This document shows positions 52,123-60,779 of a stretch of 64,000 nt of DNA, piece by piece. Under the pieces are notes generated by a model, which worked only from the letters and a program-made list of their open reading frames with translations, ran no database searches and had not been told where the DNA came from. The position numbers were made by a program, and so were the translations under genes. Location: the NCBI RefSeq assembly GCF_035918015.1, contig NZ_CP109132.1, forward strand, positions 2,170,001-2,234,000. Reading direction: 5' to 3'. This DNA comes from Streptomyces sp. NBC_01754. Lineage in GTDB: Bacteria; Actinomycetota; Actinomycetes; Streptomycetales; Streptomycetaceae. How positions within the stretch are numbered: position 1 is the stretch's first letter; the number at the start of each line of letters is the position of its first letter.

Positions 52123-54309
52123 TCAGCGCACCGACTGGGTCTCTCTGCCGGTACCCGCCTCCGTCTGCGGCGCCAACGCGTCTGGGTCGGCCGCCGCCGC
52201 GGCCGCGCTCTCCGCGTCCTCGTCGCCCGCCCCGCTGGAGGACGCCTCCGGGTCGGGAGCCGGGCCCGGCGTGGCCAGCTCCCCGATCCGCTGCGCGACG
52301 CCCGCGTTGCGTGCCTCGGCCCTTTCGGTCAGCGCCCGCACGGCGGCGTCGAAACGCTCCATGGAGGTCGGCTCGTCCGGGCCCAGCAGGTAGCGCTTCA
52401 GTTCCCGGCGCGGCCCGGCCAGCGGGTCCGCGGCGGGGTCGCCGACGGCGTCCAGCAGCTCCCCCATCTCCTCGGCGCCGTTGGAGAGGATGACGGCGGC
52501 CCGTACCGCGGTGTTCTGCCGCTTGAACTCCTCCGCCCCGAGCTGGGCGGAGTCCGTGACGGCGTACGGCTTGCCGCTGGCGATGAAGTCGGACACCACG
52601 CTGGAGACGTCCGAGACCATGGCGTCGGACTCGTTGAAGCAGTCGTACAGCTTGGGCTGCACACCGGTCACCGTCCGGTGCTCCCACCAGCCGAAGGTAC
52701 GCCAGTAGGTCTCGTTCCACGCGGCGCGCAGCGTGGCGAGCTCGGCCTGCCGCGCGGGGTCGGCGAGCGAGACGCGTGATTCCTCCGCGTCGTCGCCGCC
52801 CGCCCGGCCCGGCTTCACCAGTTCGTCCAGCCGGGCCTCGAGACCGGCCAGTTCGGACTGGGCGGCGCGGAGCCCGGCCGCGGCGGTGGACGCCTCCTTC
52901 ATCCAGCGGGGGTCGGCCGCGCGTTCCTGGGCCGCCCTGCCGATCATGGCCTTGATCCTGGAGTCGACGGCCTTCGCCCTGGCGCTGCGGATACCGGTGA
53001 ACGGGTGCGGCTTGTAGATCACCCGGACGGGCCGGTCCGCGTACAGCAGTCCGCGCACGATGTTCTCGCCGGCCAGCAGCAGGGAGGTGTTGCCGGGGTC
53101 GTCGTCCCAGCCCTCCCAGGTGGGGGCGTACAGCACCGTGGGGACGGGGTTCTTCGTGGTTCCGGTCCAGCTCTCGATGGGCGCCAGTTGCGGGCGTCCG
53201 ACCTCCACGATGTTCTCGTCGGGGACGCCCACGTCGGCCAGGGCGTACCGGTCGCGGCCCGCACGGCCGGCCGTCCAGACCTCGTCGTACACCTTGGAGA
53301 ACGGGTTGACGCTGGCGATCTTGTCGCTGTCGCCGTGTCCGATGAAGACGTGCTTCATGGTCGGGACGCGCAGCATGTGGATGTTCTTGCCGACGTTGGC
53401 CGGATAGAGACAGACCCGGACGGTGGACAGGTCCAGGTTCATCAGGTGGGTCCCGGCGGGGACGCAGACGACGGGCACGGAGGTGTCGGCGAGCTGGGGT
53501 ACGAGGTTGCGCTCCCGCATGACGATCAGCGGACGTCCCTCGACGGCGGCCATGGTCTCCAGCCACATGTTGCCCTGGTAGGCCGACTCGGGTGATCCGG
53601 AGAAGTAGAGCACGACGGTCGGCCGGTACTCGCGCAGCCAGATGTCCAGCGCGTTCAGCACCGCGGGGGCCGGGGGTGCCAGACGGCCGCGGCGTACGTA
53701 CGGCAGGAGAGCGGCGTTGTACGCGAGCGCCAGGACAAGCGTGAGGCCCGCGCCGGCGTACCCGAAGCCCACCCGCCCCGTCTGCGCGGCGACGACGACG
53801 CCGGCCATCGCGGGGATGTCGAGGTGGAGCATCTTCTCCGCGGACCGGTGCAGGAGGCTCGGCGGCGGGGCGTCGGGGATGCGGACGGCGTGCAGATCCA
53901 CGTTGCGGGTGACGATCGGCATGGTGCGGCGGAGCCGGATCAGGGTCGTCAGCGCGCCGTGCGGGACCTGGAGCCCGTAGAAGACCAGGAAACACGCCAC
54001 CGCGACGAAGAAGAGCGGCTCCTCGGCGAGCCCCATCCGGGCCAGCAGCAGGACGGCCGTCAGCTGACGGAGCAGGAAGCGGATCGACAGGCCGGCCCGC
54101 ACTTTGCCCAGCCGGTTGACGAGATAGCTGCCGCGCTGGTGCAGATACCAGTCGGTGACGTACGTGACAGCCGTGGCCGCCGCGAAGAACCAGATGTCGG
54201 GAAGAAGCGCCGCGATCACGATGCAGGGGTAGCCCAGCATCATCGATACCGCCGCCGCGAGTTCTGACCGACTGCCCACACGGGCCAGGCGAATGGCTGT
54301 CGAAATCAC
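52123..54309 (-). CDS. CDP-glycerol glycerophosphotransferase-like protein with N-terminal membrane domain
   Basis: 728 residues from GTG 54309. Residues 1-205 carry five to six hydrophobic helices (CIVIAALLPDIWFFAAATAV, LFFVAVACFLVFYGLQV, AGAGLTLVLALAYNAALL). Residues 210-640 are a Glyphos_transf-like domain: KHVFIGHGDSDKIASVNPF, VPTVLYAPTWEGWDDDPGNTSLLL, RVIYKPHPFTG and SDAMVSDVSSVVSDFIASGKPYAV. A charged, probably coiled-coil insertion of about 70 residues splits the domain after the PHPF motif. The C-terminal 45 residues are Ala/Glu/Pro-rich. It is likely an integral-membrane polymerase or primase of a polyol-phosphate polymer; such an N-terminal membrane fusion is not the standard TagF layout. 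Confidence 0.82.
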   Translation of the reverse strand: MISTAIRLARVGSRSELAAAVSMMLGYPCIVIAALLPDIWFFAAATAVTYVTDWYLHQRGSYLVNRLGKVRAGLSIRFLLRQLTAVLLLARMGLAEEPLFFVAVACFLVFYGLQVPHGALTTLIRLRRTMPIVTRNVDLHAVRIPDAPPPSLLHRSAEKMLHLDIPAMAGVVVAAQTGRVGFGYAGAGLTLVLALAYNAALLPYVRRGRLAPPAPAVLNALDIWLREYRPTVVLYFSGSPESAYQGNMWLETMAAVEGRPLIVMRERNLVPQLADTSVPVVCVPAGTHLMNLDLSTVRVCLYPANVGKNIHMLRVPTMKHVFIGHGDSDKIASVNPFSKVYDEVWTAGRAGRDRYALADVGVPDENIVEVGRPQLAPIESWTGTTKNPVPTVLYAPTWEGWDDDPGNTSLLLAGENIVRGLLYADRPVRVIYKPHPFTGIRSARAKAVDSRIKAMIGRAAQERAADPRWMKEASTAAAGLRAAQSELAGLEARLDELVKPGRAGGDDAEESRVSLADPARQAELATLRAAWNETYWRTFGWWEHRTVTGVQPKLYDCFNESDAMVSDVSSVVSDFIASGKPYAVTDSAQLGAEEFKRQNTAVRAAVILSNGAEEMGELLDAVGDPAADPLAGPRRELKRYLLGPDEPTSMERFDAAVRALTERAEARNAGVAQRIGELATPGPAPDPEASSSGAGDEDAESAAAAAADPDALAPQTEAGTGRETQSVR

Positions 54310-54469
54310 GAAGAACCTGCTCCAGTGGGTGCCGGTTGTTTCACGTGTTCAAGCTATTGCGGATATTGAAGGAAATGTGAAGGTACCGCTTCACGCACAC
54401 GGGCCCCCGCGCTCACCTTTCGATGACCGCAGAGGCCCGTGAATACACCTGTACATGGGTCAGGAATTG

Positions 54470-55969
54470 TTACACATCTTCCTGACGGTCCAGCACCGAG
54501 GCCAGGGCCTGCTCGAATCCGGAGGATCCTGCGGCACCACGCGTCGGGTCCTGCTGCCGCACGTCGATGACATGGCCCGTCATGGCGGACAGGAGCACGT
54601 CCAGCGAGGTGCGCGCCACGGCCTCGGAGGAGAGCAGTGAGCCCTCGGGCTCCTTGCCGAACGCCTTGGTGCGCATCGGGGTCGCGGTGCGCTCCGGGTT
54701 CACACAGTTGACCCGGATCCCGTCCCCCGCCCACTCGTCCGCGAGCGCCTGCGTGAGGTTCACCATGGCGGCCTTGGTGGAGGAGTAGAGGCTGTACTCG
54801 GCGCGGCCCCGCGTGTAGCTGCTGGACGTGTAGAGCAGCAGCTGCCCCTTGGTCTCGGCGAGGTACTTGTACGAGGCGCGGGCGATCTGGACGGGCGCCA
54901 GGTAGTTGACGTTCAGCGCCTCCTGGATCGTCGTGCTGTCCGTCTCGGCCAGCTTGCCGATGCGCAGCACGCCCGCGGTGTTGATGACGTAGTCGACCCG
55001 TCCGGTCTCCGCGTACGCCTTGGAGAGGGCCTCTTCGACGTGCTCCGGGTTCTCCACGTGCGTCCCGGTGGTGGAGCGGCCCAGCGCGTACACCTTCGCG
55101 CCGTAGCCCTCGGCCAGGGCCGCGATGTCGGCGCCGATGCCGTACGAGCCGCCGAAGACGACGAGCGTCCTGCCGGAGAGCAGATCGCGGTAGGCGGCTT
55201 CGTCGGCCTGCTGCGGGGCGGCGGTGGAGGCCAGCTGGAAGAGCTTGTCGGTGATGAAGACGTCGACCGGCTGGGTCACCTTCATGTTGTACTCGTCGCC
55301 CGCGACCACGTGGATCGGCACGTCGGGGAGGTACTTGAGGACGACCGAACAGTCGTCGGTGGCCTGGAAGTTCGGGTCGCCGGCCGCGACCTGGTACGCC
55401 CGGCGGATCGTGGAGAGCTTGAACGCCTGCGGGGTCTGGCCGCGGCGCAGCCGGGACCGGTCCGGGACGTCGGTGATGAACTCTCCGTCCTCGCCGTGGG
55501 TGCGGGTCACGATGATCGTGTCCGCGGACGGGATGGCGACGTCGACCGCCTGGTAGCGGTCCAGGGCCTCCACACAGTCCTTGATGACACGCTGCGACAG
55601 CAGCGGACGCACCGCGTCGTGGAAGAGGACGTTGCGCTCCTCCCCCTCCGCGAGGCCCTCGCCGAGGGCCTGGATGGCGCGCTCCGTGGTCTCGTTCCGC
55701 GTGCTGCCTCCCTCGATGACCTTGACGACCTTGGCCAGACCGGCCTTGGCCACGATCTTCTCGACGTCCGGCACGAAGCCGGGCGCCATCAGCACGATGA
55801 CATCGTCGATGTCCTCGGCGTTCTCGAAGATGGTGAGCGTGTGCTCGATGACGGCCTTGCCGGCGATCTTCAGCAACTGCTTCGGGATCGACAGCCCCAC
55901 GCGCTGACCGGTTCCACCGGCGAGCACGACCGCTGTGGTGCGGGGCTTGGCTTCATGAGGCACAGACAC
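54470..55969 (-). CDS. Bifunctional cytidylyltransferase / short-chain reductase (CDP-ribitol synthase-like)
   Basis: 499 residues. Residues 8-235 are an IspD/TarI-type cytidylyltransferase (TTAVVLAGGTGQRVGLSIPKQLLKIAGKAVIEHTL, then FHDAVRPLLSQRVI and TPQAF). Residues 255-490 are a short-chain dehydrogenase (LVVFGGSYGIGADIAALAEGYGAKVYALGRS, catalytic Y-x-x-x-K in LYSSTKAAMVN). The same fusion is known from Haemophilus capsule genes (Acs1/Bcs1), where it reduces ribulose 5-phosphate and makes CDP-ribitol. The role here is inferred from that architecture and from the polymerases next to it. GTG 55969 or 55963. The 5' leader contains an 11-bp inverted repeat that overlaps the ribosome binding site. 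Confidence 0.85.
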   Translation of the reverse strand: MSVPHEAKPRTTAVVLAGGTGQRVGLSIPKQLLKIAGKAVIEHTLTIFENAEDIDDVIVLMAPGFVPDVEKIVAKAGLAKVVKVIEGGSTRNETTERAIQALGEGLAEGEERNVLFHDAVRPLLSQRVIKDCVEALDRYQAVDVAIPSADTIIVTRTHGEDGEFITDVPDRSRLRRGQTPQAFKLSTIRRAYQVAAGDPNFQATDDCSVVLKYLPDVPIHVVAGDEYNMKVTQPVDVFITDKLFQLASTAAPQQADEAAYRDLLSGRTLVVFGGSYGIGADIAALAEGYGAKVYALGRSTTGTHVENPEHVEEALSKAYAETGRVDYVINTAGVLRIGKLAETDSTTIQEALNVNYLAPVQIARASYKYLAETKGQLLLYTSSSYTRGRAEYSLYSSTKAAMVNLTQALADEWAGDGIRVNCVNPERTATPMRTKAFGKEPEGSLLSSEAVARTSLDVLLSAMTGHVIDVRQQDPTRGAAGSSGFEQALASVLDRQEDV

Positions 55970-55979
55970 AGACGACCTA

Positions 55980-56038
55980 CCTTGCGAGACAGGGGGAGAC
56001 AGTGTGATGGTCGCACTCTCCGTGACCGTCTCGCAAGG
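55980..56038 (-). promoter_or_regulatory. Inverted repeat in the leader of the CDP-ribitol synthase gene
   Basis: CCTTGCGAGAC (55980-55990) and GTCTCGCAAGG (56028-56038) form a perfect 11-bp stem around 37 bases. On the mRNA the 3' arm ends in AAGG, part of the likely ribosome binding site 10 bases before the GTG, so folding could reduce translation. Confidence 0.55.
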
Positions 56039-56234
56039 TGGACGTTTAGCGCCGCTCACCCCGGGGAACCCCGGGGTCCACCGGCTGGCCAGGCAGGTTG
56101 GCCCGCTCCGCCCGCGCACGGGGAGTGAGGCACCCCACACACGTGTTACGCAATCCGCACATCCGGGCCCGCCGAACCGGCCTCCAGCTGGGATTTTCCG
56201 GTGGAAGCGGCCCGGGGCCCCAGGACGGGAGCGG

Positions 56235-56262
56235 GGTGTCCGGCCCCACGGGACCGGACACC
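56235..56262 (-). terminator. Terminator hairpin after obgE
   Basis: GGTGTCCGG / CCGGACACC, 9-bp perfect stem extended by partial pairing in a 10-base loop, 7 bases past the obgE stop. Confidence 0.75.
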
Positions 56263-56269
56263 GGCGCCC

Positions 56270-57706
56270 CTAGAACGGGTCGAACTCGTCGTACGCGCGC
56301 GCCGCGTCGTCGCGCTCGGACTCGCGGTCCCGCCGCCGCTGCTCGGCGGGGCGCGGCGCCTCCAGACGGTGGTCCTCGCCACGGCGGCCCAGCATCTCGG
56401 CGCCGGCCGTCACGCTCGGCTCCCAGTCGAAGACGACCGCGTTCTCCTCAGGTCCGATCGCCACGCCGTCGCCGGGCCTGGCACCCGCCTTGCGCAGCGC
56501 GTCCTCCACCCCGAGGCGGTTGAGACGGTCGGCGAGGTAGCCCACGGCCTCGTCGTTGTTGAAGTCGGTCTGCCGGATCCAGCGCTCGGGCTTGCCACCG
56601 CGTACGCGGTAGATACCGTCGTCCTCCACCGTCACGGTGAACCCGGCGTCGTCGACGGCCTTGGGCCGGATGACGACCCGCGTCGACTTCTCCTGGGGCT
56701 TCACCGCCCGCGCCTCGGCGATGATCCCGGCGAGTGCGTACGAGAGCTCGTTGAGCCCCTTGTGCGCGATGGCCGAGACCTCGAAGACGCGGTAGCCGCG
56801 CGCCTCCAGGTCGGGGCGGATCATGTCGGCGAGGTCCTGGCCGTCCGGGATGTCGACCTTGTTCAGGGCGACGACGCGGGGGCGGTTCTCCAGCCCGCCG
56901 TACAGCCGCAGCTCCTCCTCGATCATGTCGAGGTCGGAGACGGGGTCGCGGTCCGACTCCAGCGTCGCGGTGTCCAGGACGTGCACGAGGACGGAGCAGC
57001 GCTCGACGTGTCGCAGGAACTCCAGCCCCAGCCCCTTGCCCTGGCTGGCGCCCGGGATGAGCCCGGGGACGTCCGCGACGGTGTAGACGGTCGAACCGGC
57101 GGTCACGACACCGAGGTTGGGCACGAGGGTCGTGAACGGGTAGTCGGCGATCTTCGGCTTGGCCGCGGAGAGCACCGAGATCAGGGAGGACTTGCCCGCG
57201 CTCGGGTAGCCGACGAGGGCGACGTCGGCGACGGTCTTGAGCTCCAGGACGATGTCGCGGTTCTCGCCCGGCTCGCCGAGCAGCGCGAAGCCGGGCGCCT
57301 TGCGGCGGGCCGAGGCCAGCGCGGCGTTGCCGAGGCCGCCGCGGCCGCCCTGGCCGGCGACGAAGGTGGTGCCCTGGCCGACCATGTCCGCCAGGACGTT
57401 GCCGGCCTTGTCGAGGACGACGGTGCCGTCCGGGACGGGCAGCACGAGGTCCTGGCCGTCCTTGCCGGAACGGTTGTCGCCCGCGCCGGGCTGGCCGTTG
57501 GTGGCCTTGCGGTGGGGGCTGTGGTGGTAGTCCAGCAGCGTGGTGACGGCCTGCTCGACGACGAGGATCACATCGCCGCCACGCCCGCCGTTACCCCCGT
57601 CGGGGCCGCCCAGCGGCTTGAACTTCTCACGGTGGACGGAGGCGCAGCCGTGGCCCCCGTTACCCGCGGCGGCATGCAGCTCGACGCGGTCCACGAAGGT
57701 GGTCAT
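56270..57706 (-). CDS. obgE: GTPase ObgE/CgtA
   Basis: 478 residues. The Gly-rich Obg domain (1-158) reads [26 protein letters not shown] and [14 protein letters not shown]. The G domain has the P-loop [10 protein letters not shown], then [29 protein letters not shown] and NKVDIPD. A C-terminal OCT-type domain and an acidic, low-complexity tail follow. Obg binds the 50S subunit and, in Streptomyces, influences the onset of differentiation. ATG start with GGAGG upstream. It follows rplU-rpmA in the conserved order. Confidence 0.96.
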   Translation of the reverse strand: MTTFVDRVELHAAAGNGGHGCASVHREKFKPLGGPDGGNGGRGGDVILVVEQAVTTLLDYHHSPHRKATNGQPGAGDNRSGKDGQDLVLPVPDGTVVLDKAGNVLADMVGQGTTFVAGQGGRGGLGNAALASARRKAPGFALLGEPGENRDIVLELKTVADVALVGYPSAGKSSLISVLSAAKPKIADYPFTTLVPNLGVVTAGSTVYTVADVPGLIPGASQGKGLGLEFLRHVERCSVLVHVLDTATLESDRDPVSDLDMIEEELRLYGGLENRPRVVALNKVDIPDGQDLADMIRPDLEARGYRVFEVSAIAHKGLNELSYALAGIIAEARAVKPQEKSTRVVIRPKAVDDAGFTVTVEDDGIYRVRGGKPERWIRQTDFNNDEAVGYLADRLNRLGVEDALRKAGARPGDGVAIGPEENAVVFDWEPSVTAGAEMLGRRGEDHRLEAPRPAEQRRRDRESERDDAARAYDEFDPF

Positions 57707-57771
57707 GGTGGGTGCCTCCAGGTACTGCGGAAAAAAACGGGATTGTCTCTGACGTCTCTAGATGTAACGCG

Positions 57772-57824
57772 CCGAGGGCGGACCCGCTTCCCCGGTCATC
57801 GGGAAAGCTGGGATCCGCCCTCGG
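57772..57824 (-). terminator. Hairpin between rpmA and obgE
   Basis: CCGAGGGCGGA and TCCGCCCTCGG form an 11-bp stem enclosing a smaller TTCCC/GGGAA stem. It is 31 bases past the rpmA stop and may partly terminate or process the transcript before obgE. Confidence 0.6.
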
Positions 57825-57855
57825 AAGGTGCTGTGTCGTTCGGCCGGCGCCTGGG

Positions 57856-58113
57856 TCAGGCGGCGACGGGAACGATGTTCACGACCTTGCGGCCACGGTG
57901 CGTACCGAACTCCACCGCACCGGCGGTCAGCGCGAACAGCGTGTCGTCGCCGCCACGGCCGACGCCCGCGCCCGGGTGGAAGTGGGTGCCGCGCTGGCGG
58001 ACCAGGATCTCACCGGCGTTGACGGCCTGACCGCCGAAGCGCTTCACGCCGAGCCGCTGAGCATTGGAATCGCGCCCGTTCCGAGTGGACGATGCGCCCT
58101 TCTTGTGTGCCAT
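57856..58113 (-). CDS. rpmA: 50S ribosomal protein L27
   Basis: 85 residues. [47 protein letters not shown] is the L27 signature. L27 sits near the peptidyl-transferase centre. It starts with AHKKG after Met, so no N-terminal cleavage motif of the Firmicutes type is present. It follows rplU by 14 bases. Confidence 0.98.
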   Translation of the reverse strand: MAHKKGASSTRNGRDSNAQRLGVKRFGGQAVNAGEILVRQRGTHFHPGAGVGRGGDDTLFALTAGAVEFGTHRGRKVVNIVPVAA

Positions 58114-58127
58114 GTGTCCTCAGTCCC

Positions 58128-58448
58128 TTACTTCGCAGCCGCGGGAATGCCGGTGACCTTGATCGCCGTGTACTGCTGGCGGTGACCCTGGCGGCGGCGG
58201 TAACCGGTCTTGTTCTTGTAGCGAAGGATGTCGATCTTCGCGCCCTTGTGGTGGTCCACGATCTCGGCCTGGACCTTGATGCCGTCCAGGACCCACGGGT
58301 CGCTGGTCACGGCGTCGCCGTCGACGACGAGCAGGGTCGAGAGCTCGACCGTGTCGCCAACCTTGGCGGTGGGAATCTTGTCAACCTCAACGATGTCGCC
58401 GACAGCAACCTTGTGCTGGCGACCACCGCTGCGCACGATGGCGTACAC
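58128..58448 (-). CDS. rplU: 50S ribosomal protein L21
   Basis: 106 residues from GTG 58448. [25 protein letters not shown] at the N-terminus and [21 protein letters not shown] at the C-terminus are diagnostic. The frame is open to 58607 but that portion is the 5' leader. A good HrdB-like promoter at 58607-58636 gives an unusually long leader of about 150 bases. Confidence 0.97.
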   Translation of the reverse strand: MYAIVRSGGRQHKVAVGDIVEVDKIPTAKVGDTVELSTLLVVDGDAVTSDPWVLDGIKVQAEIVDHHKGAKIDILRYKNKTGYRRRQGHRQQYTAIKVTGIPAAAK

Positions 58449-58606
58449 GCGGATCTCTCTCTCACTCGGAACGGATCCCCTGATGCCAGCCGCACGCACG
58501 GGTCGGGGCCCGCGACAGTCCGGAAGGATGAGCGGCCTCCCCCGGGGACGGATCACCGGGAGGGATGTGCTCAGGGGGTAGGCGCACACAGACACGCCGG
58601 GGGGCA

Positions 58607-58636
58607 AGGTTACGGGGGTTGTGTGCGAGGGGTCAA
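58607..58636 (-). promoter_or_regulatory. Probable rplU-rpmA promoter
   Basis: TTGACC (58631-58636) and TAACCT (58607-58612) on the minus strand with an 18-base spacer, the best consensus match I noticed in the window. Start near 58600, about 150 bases before rplU. Confidence 0.65.
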
Positions 58637-58737
58637 ACCGGGCTGCCCCCGCCGCACTGCGGACGGGTGGGCGCCACCGCGGTCGGGGCCTCCCGGGATC
58701 GTATGCTCTCCGTAAATCCTTGCCCGGAAGGCGCGAC

Positions 58738-59340
58738 GTGAACTACAGAGTCCAGCCCACCGCCCAGGTCGACGACAGCGCCGAGCTCGGGGACGGCAGC
58801 AGCGTCTGGGAGCTCGCTCAGATCCGTGAGGGCGCCCGGCTCGGCAAGGGATGTGTGGTCGGCCGCGGTGCCTACGTGGGCACCGGCGTGCGGATAGGGG
58901 ACAACGTCAAGCTCCAGAACTACGCGCTCGTGTACGAACCGGCCGAGCTCGGCGACGGAGTGTTCGTCGGCCCCGCCGTCGTGCTCACCAACGACCACAA
59001 TCCCCGCTCGGTCGACCCGGAAGGCAGGCAGAAGCGCGGCGGCGACTGGGAGGCCGTAGGCGTGCGGGTCGCCGAGGGCGCCTCCCTCGGTGCGCGGTCC
59101 GTCTGCGTCGCCCCGCTGCGGATCGGGCGCTGGGCGATGGTGGCCGCCGGCGCCGTGGTCACCAAGGACGTGCCCGACTTCGCTCTGGTCGTGGGTGTTC
59201 CCGCCCGGCGTGTCGGCTGGGTCGGCCGGTCCGGGGTCAAGCTCGCGGAGCGGACGGACGAGCCGGGCGTCTGGGAGTGCCCGCAGACCGGTGCCCTGCA
59301 CGACGAGAGCGACGGTGTCCTGACCGAGCGCGCCGGCTGA
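58738..59340 (+). CDS. Hexapeptide-repeat acyltransferase (WbpD/WlbB-like N-acetyltransferase)
   Basis: 200 residues from GTG 58738 with GGAAGG upstream. The left-handed beta-helix shows as repeated hexads ([50 protein letters not shown]). NDHNPRS holds the catalytic-type His/Asn region, and [27 protein letters not shown] ends the helix. The pattern is close to UDP-2-acetamido-3-amino-glucuronate N-acetyltransferases, which work after a WbpA-type dehydrogenase; such a dehydrogenase is encoded next door. It is the only plus-strand gene in this part and is divergent from rplU. Confidence 0.83.
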   Translation: MNYRVQPTAQVDDSAELGDGSSVWELAQIREGARLGKGCVVGRGAYVGTGVRIGDNVKLQNYALVYEPAELGDGVFVGPAVVLTNDHNPRSVDPEGRQKRGGDWEAVGVRVAEGASLGARSVCVAPLRIGRWAMVAAGAVVTKDVPDFALVVGVPARRVGWVGRSGVKLAERTDEPGVWECPQTGALHDESDGVLTERAG

Positions 59341-59491
59341 GCCGGACGTCCGCCGTCCGGCCCCGAGGACGCGGCGCCCTGTTCCACCGCCACGGCCCCG
59401 CTGTCCGCCCGCACCACTCGGCTCAGGGGCCGTCCTGCGCGTGGGCCCCTGGGCCAGGCCGCCGGTCGTTCACCTCACGGCGACCGGCCGG

Positions 59492-60775
59492 TCAGCCGCC
59501 GATGACCACGCGGCGCACGCCCACCCACCGGGCCGGGTCCGTGGTACGGCGTCCGTCGACCAGGACGCGGACGTCCGGCAGGTCGGCGGCGGCCAGTTCG
59601 CGGTACTCGGCGTGGTCGGCCTGGAGGACGGCGGCGGTGACCGTCTGGCCCTCGTGGGGCACCAGGCCGTGCGCGGTCAGCTCGTCGGCCGTGTACATCG
59701 GGTCCGAGACGAACGGCACCGCGCCGCGGGCCTTCAGCGCCTCGACCACGCCGAAGACACCGGAGAAGGCGGTCTCCTTGACACCACCGCGGTAGGCGGC
59801 GCCGAGCACCAGGACGCCGGCGCCGTCGAGGTCACCGTAGGCGGCGGCCAGCAGGTCCACGGCGTACGCGGGCATGGCGGCGTTGGCCTCACGGGCCGAA
59901 CGCACCACGGTCGCCTCCGGGTCGTTCCACAGGTACATCCGCGGGTAGACCGGGATGCAGTGGCCGCCGACGGCGATGCCGGGCTGGTGGATGTGGCTGT
60001 AGGGCTGGCTGTTGCAGGCCTCGATGACCTTCTTGACGTCGATGCCGTGCCGGTCGGCGAACCGGGCGAACTGGTTGGCCAGGCCGATGTTGACGTCGCG
60101 GTAGGTGGTCTCGGCGAGCTTGGCCAGCTCCGAGGCCTCCGCGGTGCCGAGGTCCCAGACTCCGTTCGGACGCGGCAGGTCCTCGCGCGCGTCGAAGTCG
60201 AGCACGGTCTCGTAGAACTCCACACCGCGCCGCGCCGACTCCTCGTCGACACCGCCCACGAGCTTGGGGTAGCGGCGCAGGTCGGCGAAGACGCGGCCGG
60301 TCAGGACGCGCTCCGGAGAGAAGACCAGGTGGAAGTCGCGGCCCGGCGTCAGGCCCGAGCCCTCCGCGAGCATCGGCGCCCAGCGGGTACGGGTGGTGCC
60401 GACCGGCAGGGTCGTCTCGTACGAGACCAGCGTGCCGGGCCTGAGACCCGCGGCGACGGCCTTCGTCGCCGAGTCCATCCAGCCGAAGTCGGGGCTCCCC
60501 TCGGCGTCGACGAAGAGCGGTACGACGACCACGACGGCGTCGGACGCGGCGACCGCGGCCGTGGTGTCCGTCGTCGCGGAGAGCAGGCCGGCGCCCACGG
60601 TCTCCTTGAGCCTGACGTCCAGGTCGTGCTCACCGGGGAACGGCTCGGTGGCCGCGTTGACCAGCTCCACGACCTTCTCGTCGACGTCCGCGCCGATGAC
60701 CTTGTGGCCCTTGGCGGCGAACTGCACGGCGAGCGGAAGGCCGATCTTGCCGAGCGCGACTACACAGATGTTCAT
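59492..60775 (-). CDS. UDP-sugar 6-dehydrogenase family protein (WbpA/WecC type)
   Basis: 427 residues. The N-terminal Rossmann fold reads MNICVVALGKIGLPLAVQFAAKGHKVIG. The middle has VSYETTLPVGTT and SPERVLTG, and the catalytic Cys is in IAVGGHCIPVYPRMYL. The C-terminal NAD-binding domain has VLVLGAAYRGGVKETAFSG. These enzymes oxidise C6 of a UDP-sugar to the uronate, using NAD twice. It starts 4 bases after the GT2 stop and is the last gene of the GT4-GT2-dehydrogenase unit. UDP-GlcNAc or UDP-ManNAc is the likely substrate, judged from the acetyltransferase neighbour. Confidence 0.9.
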   Translation of the reverse strand: MNICVVALGKIGLPLAVQFAAKGHKVIGADVDEKVVELVNAATEPFPGEHDLDVRLKETVGAGLLSATTDTTAAVAASDAVVVVVPLFVDAEGSPDFGWMDSATKAVAAGLRPGTLVSYETTLPVGTTRTRWAPMLAEGSGLTPGRDFHLVFSPERVLTGRVFADLRRYPKLVGGVDEESARRGVEFYETVLDFDAREDLPRPNGVWDLGTAEASELAKLAETTYRDVNIGLANQFARFADRHGIDVKKVIEACNSQPYSHIHQPGIAVGGHCIPVYPRMYLWNDPEATVVRSAREANAAMPAYAVDLLAAAYGDLDGAGVLVLGAAYRGGVKETAFSGVFGVVEALKARGAVPFVSDPMYTADELTAHGLVPHEGQTVTAAVLQADHAEYRELAAADLPDVRVLVDGRRTTDPARWVGVRRVVIGG

Positions 60776-60779
60776 CGGG

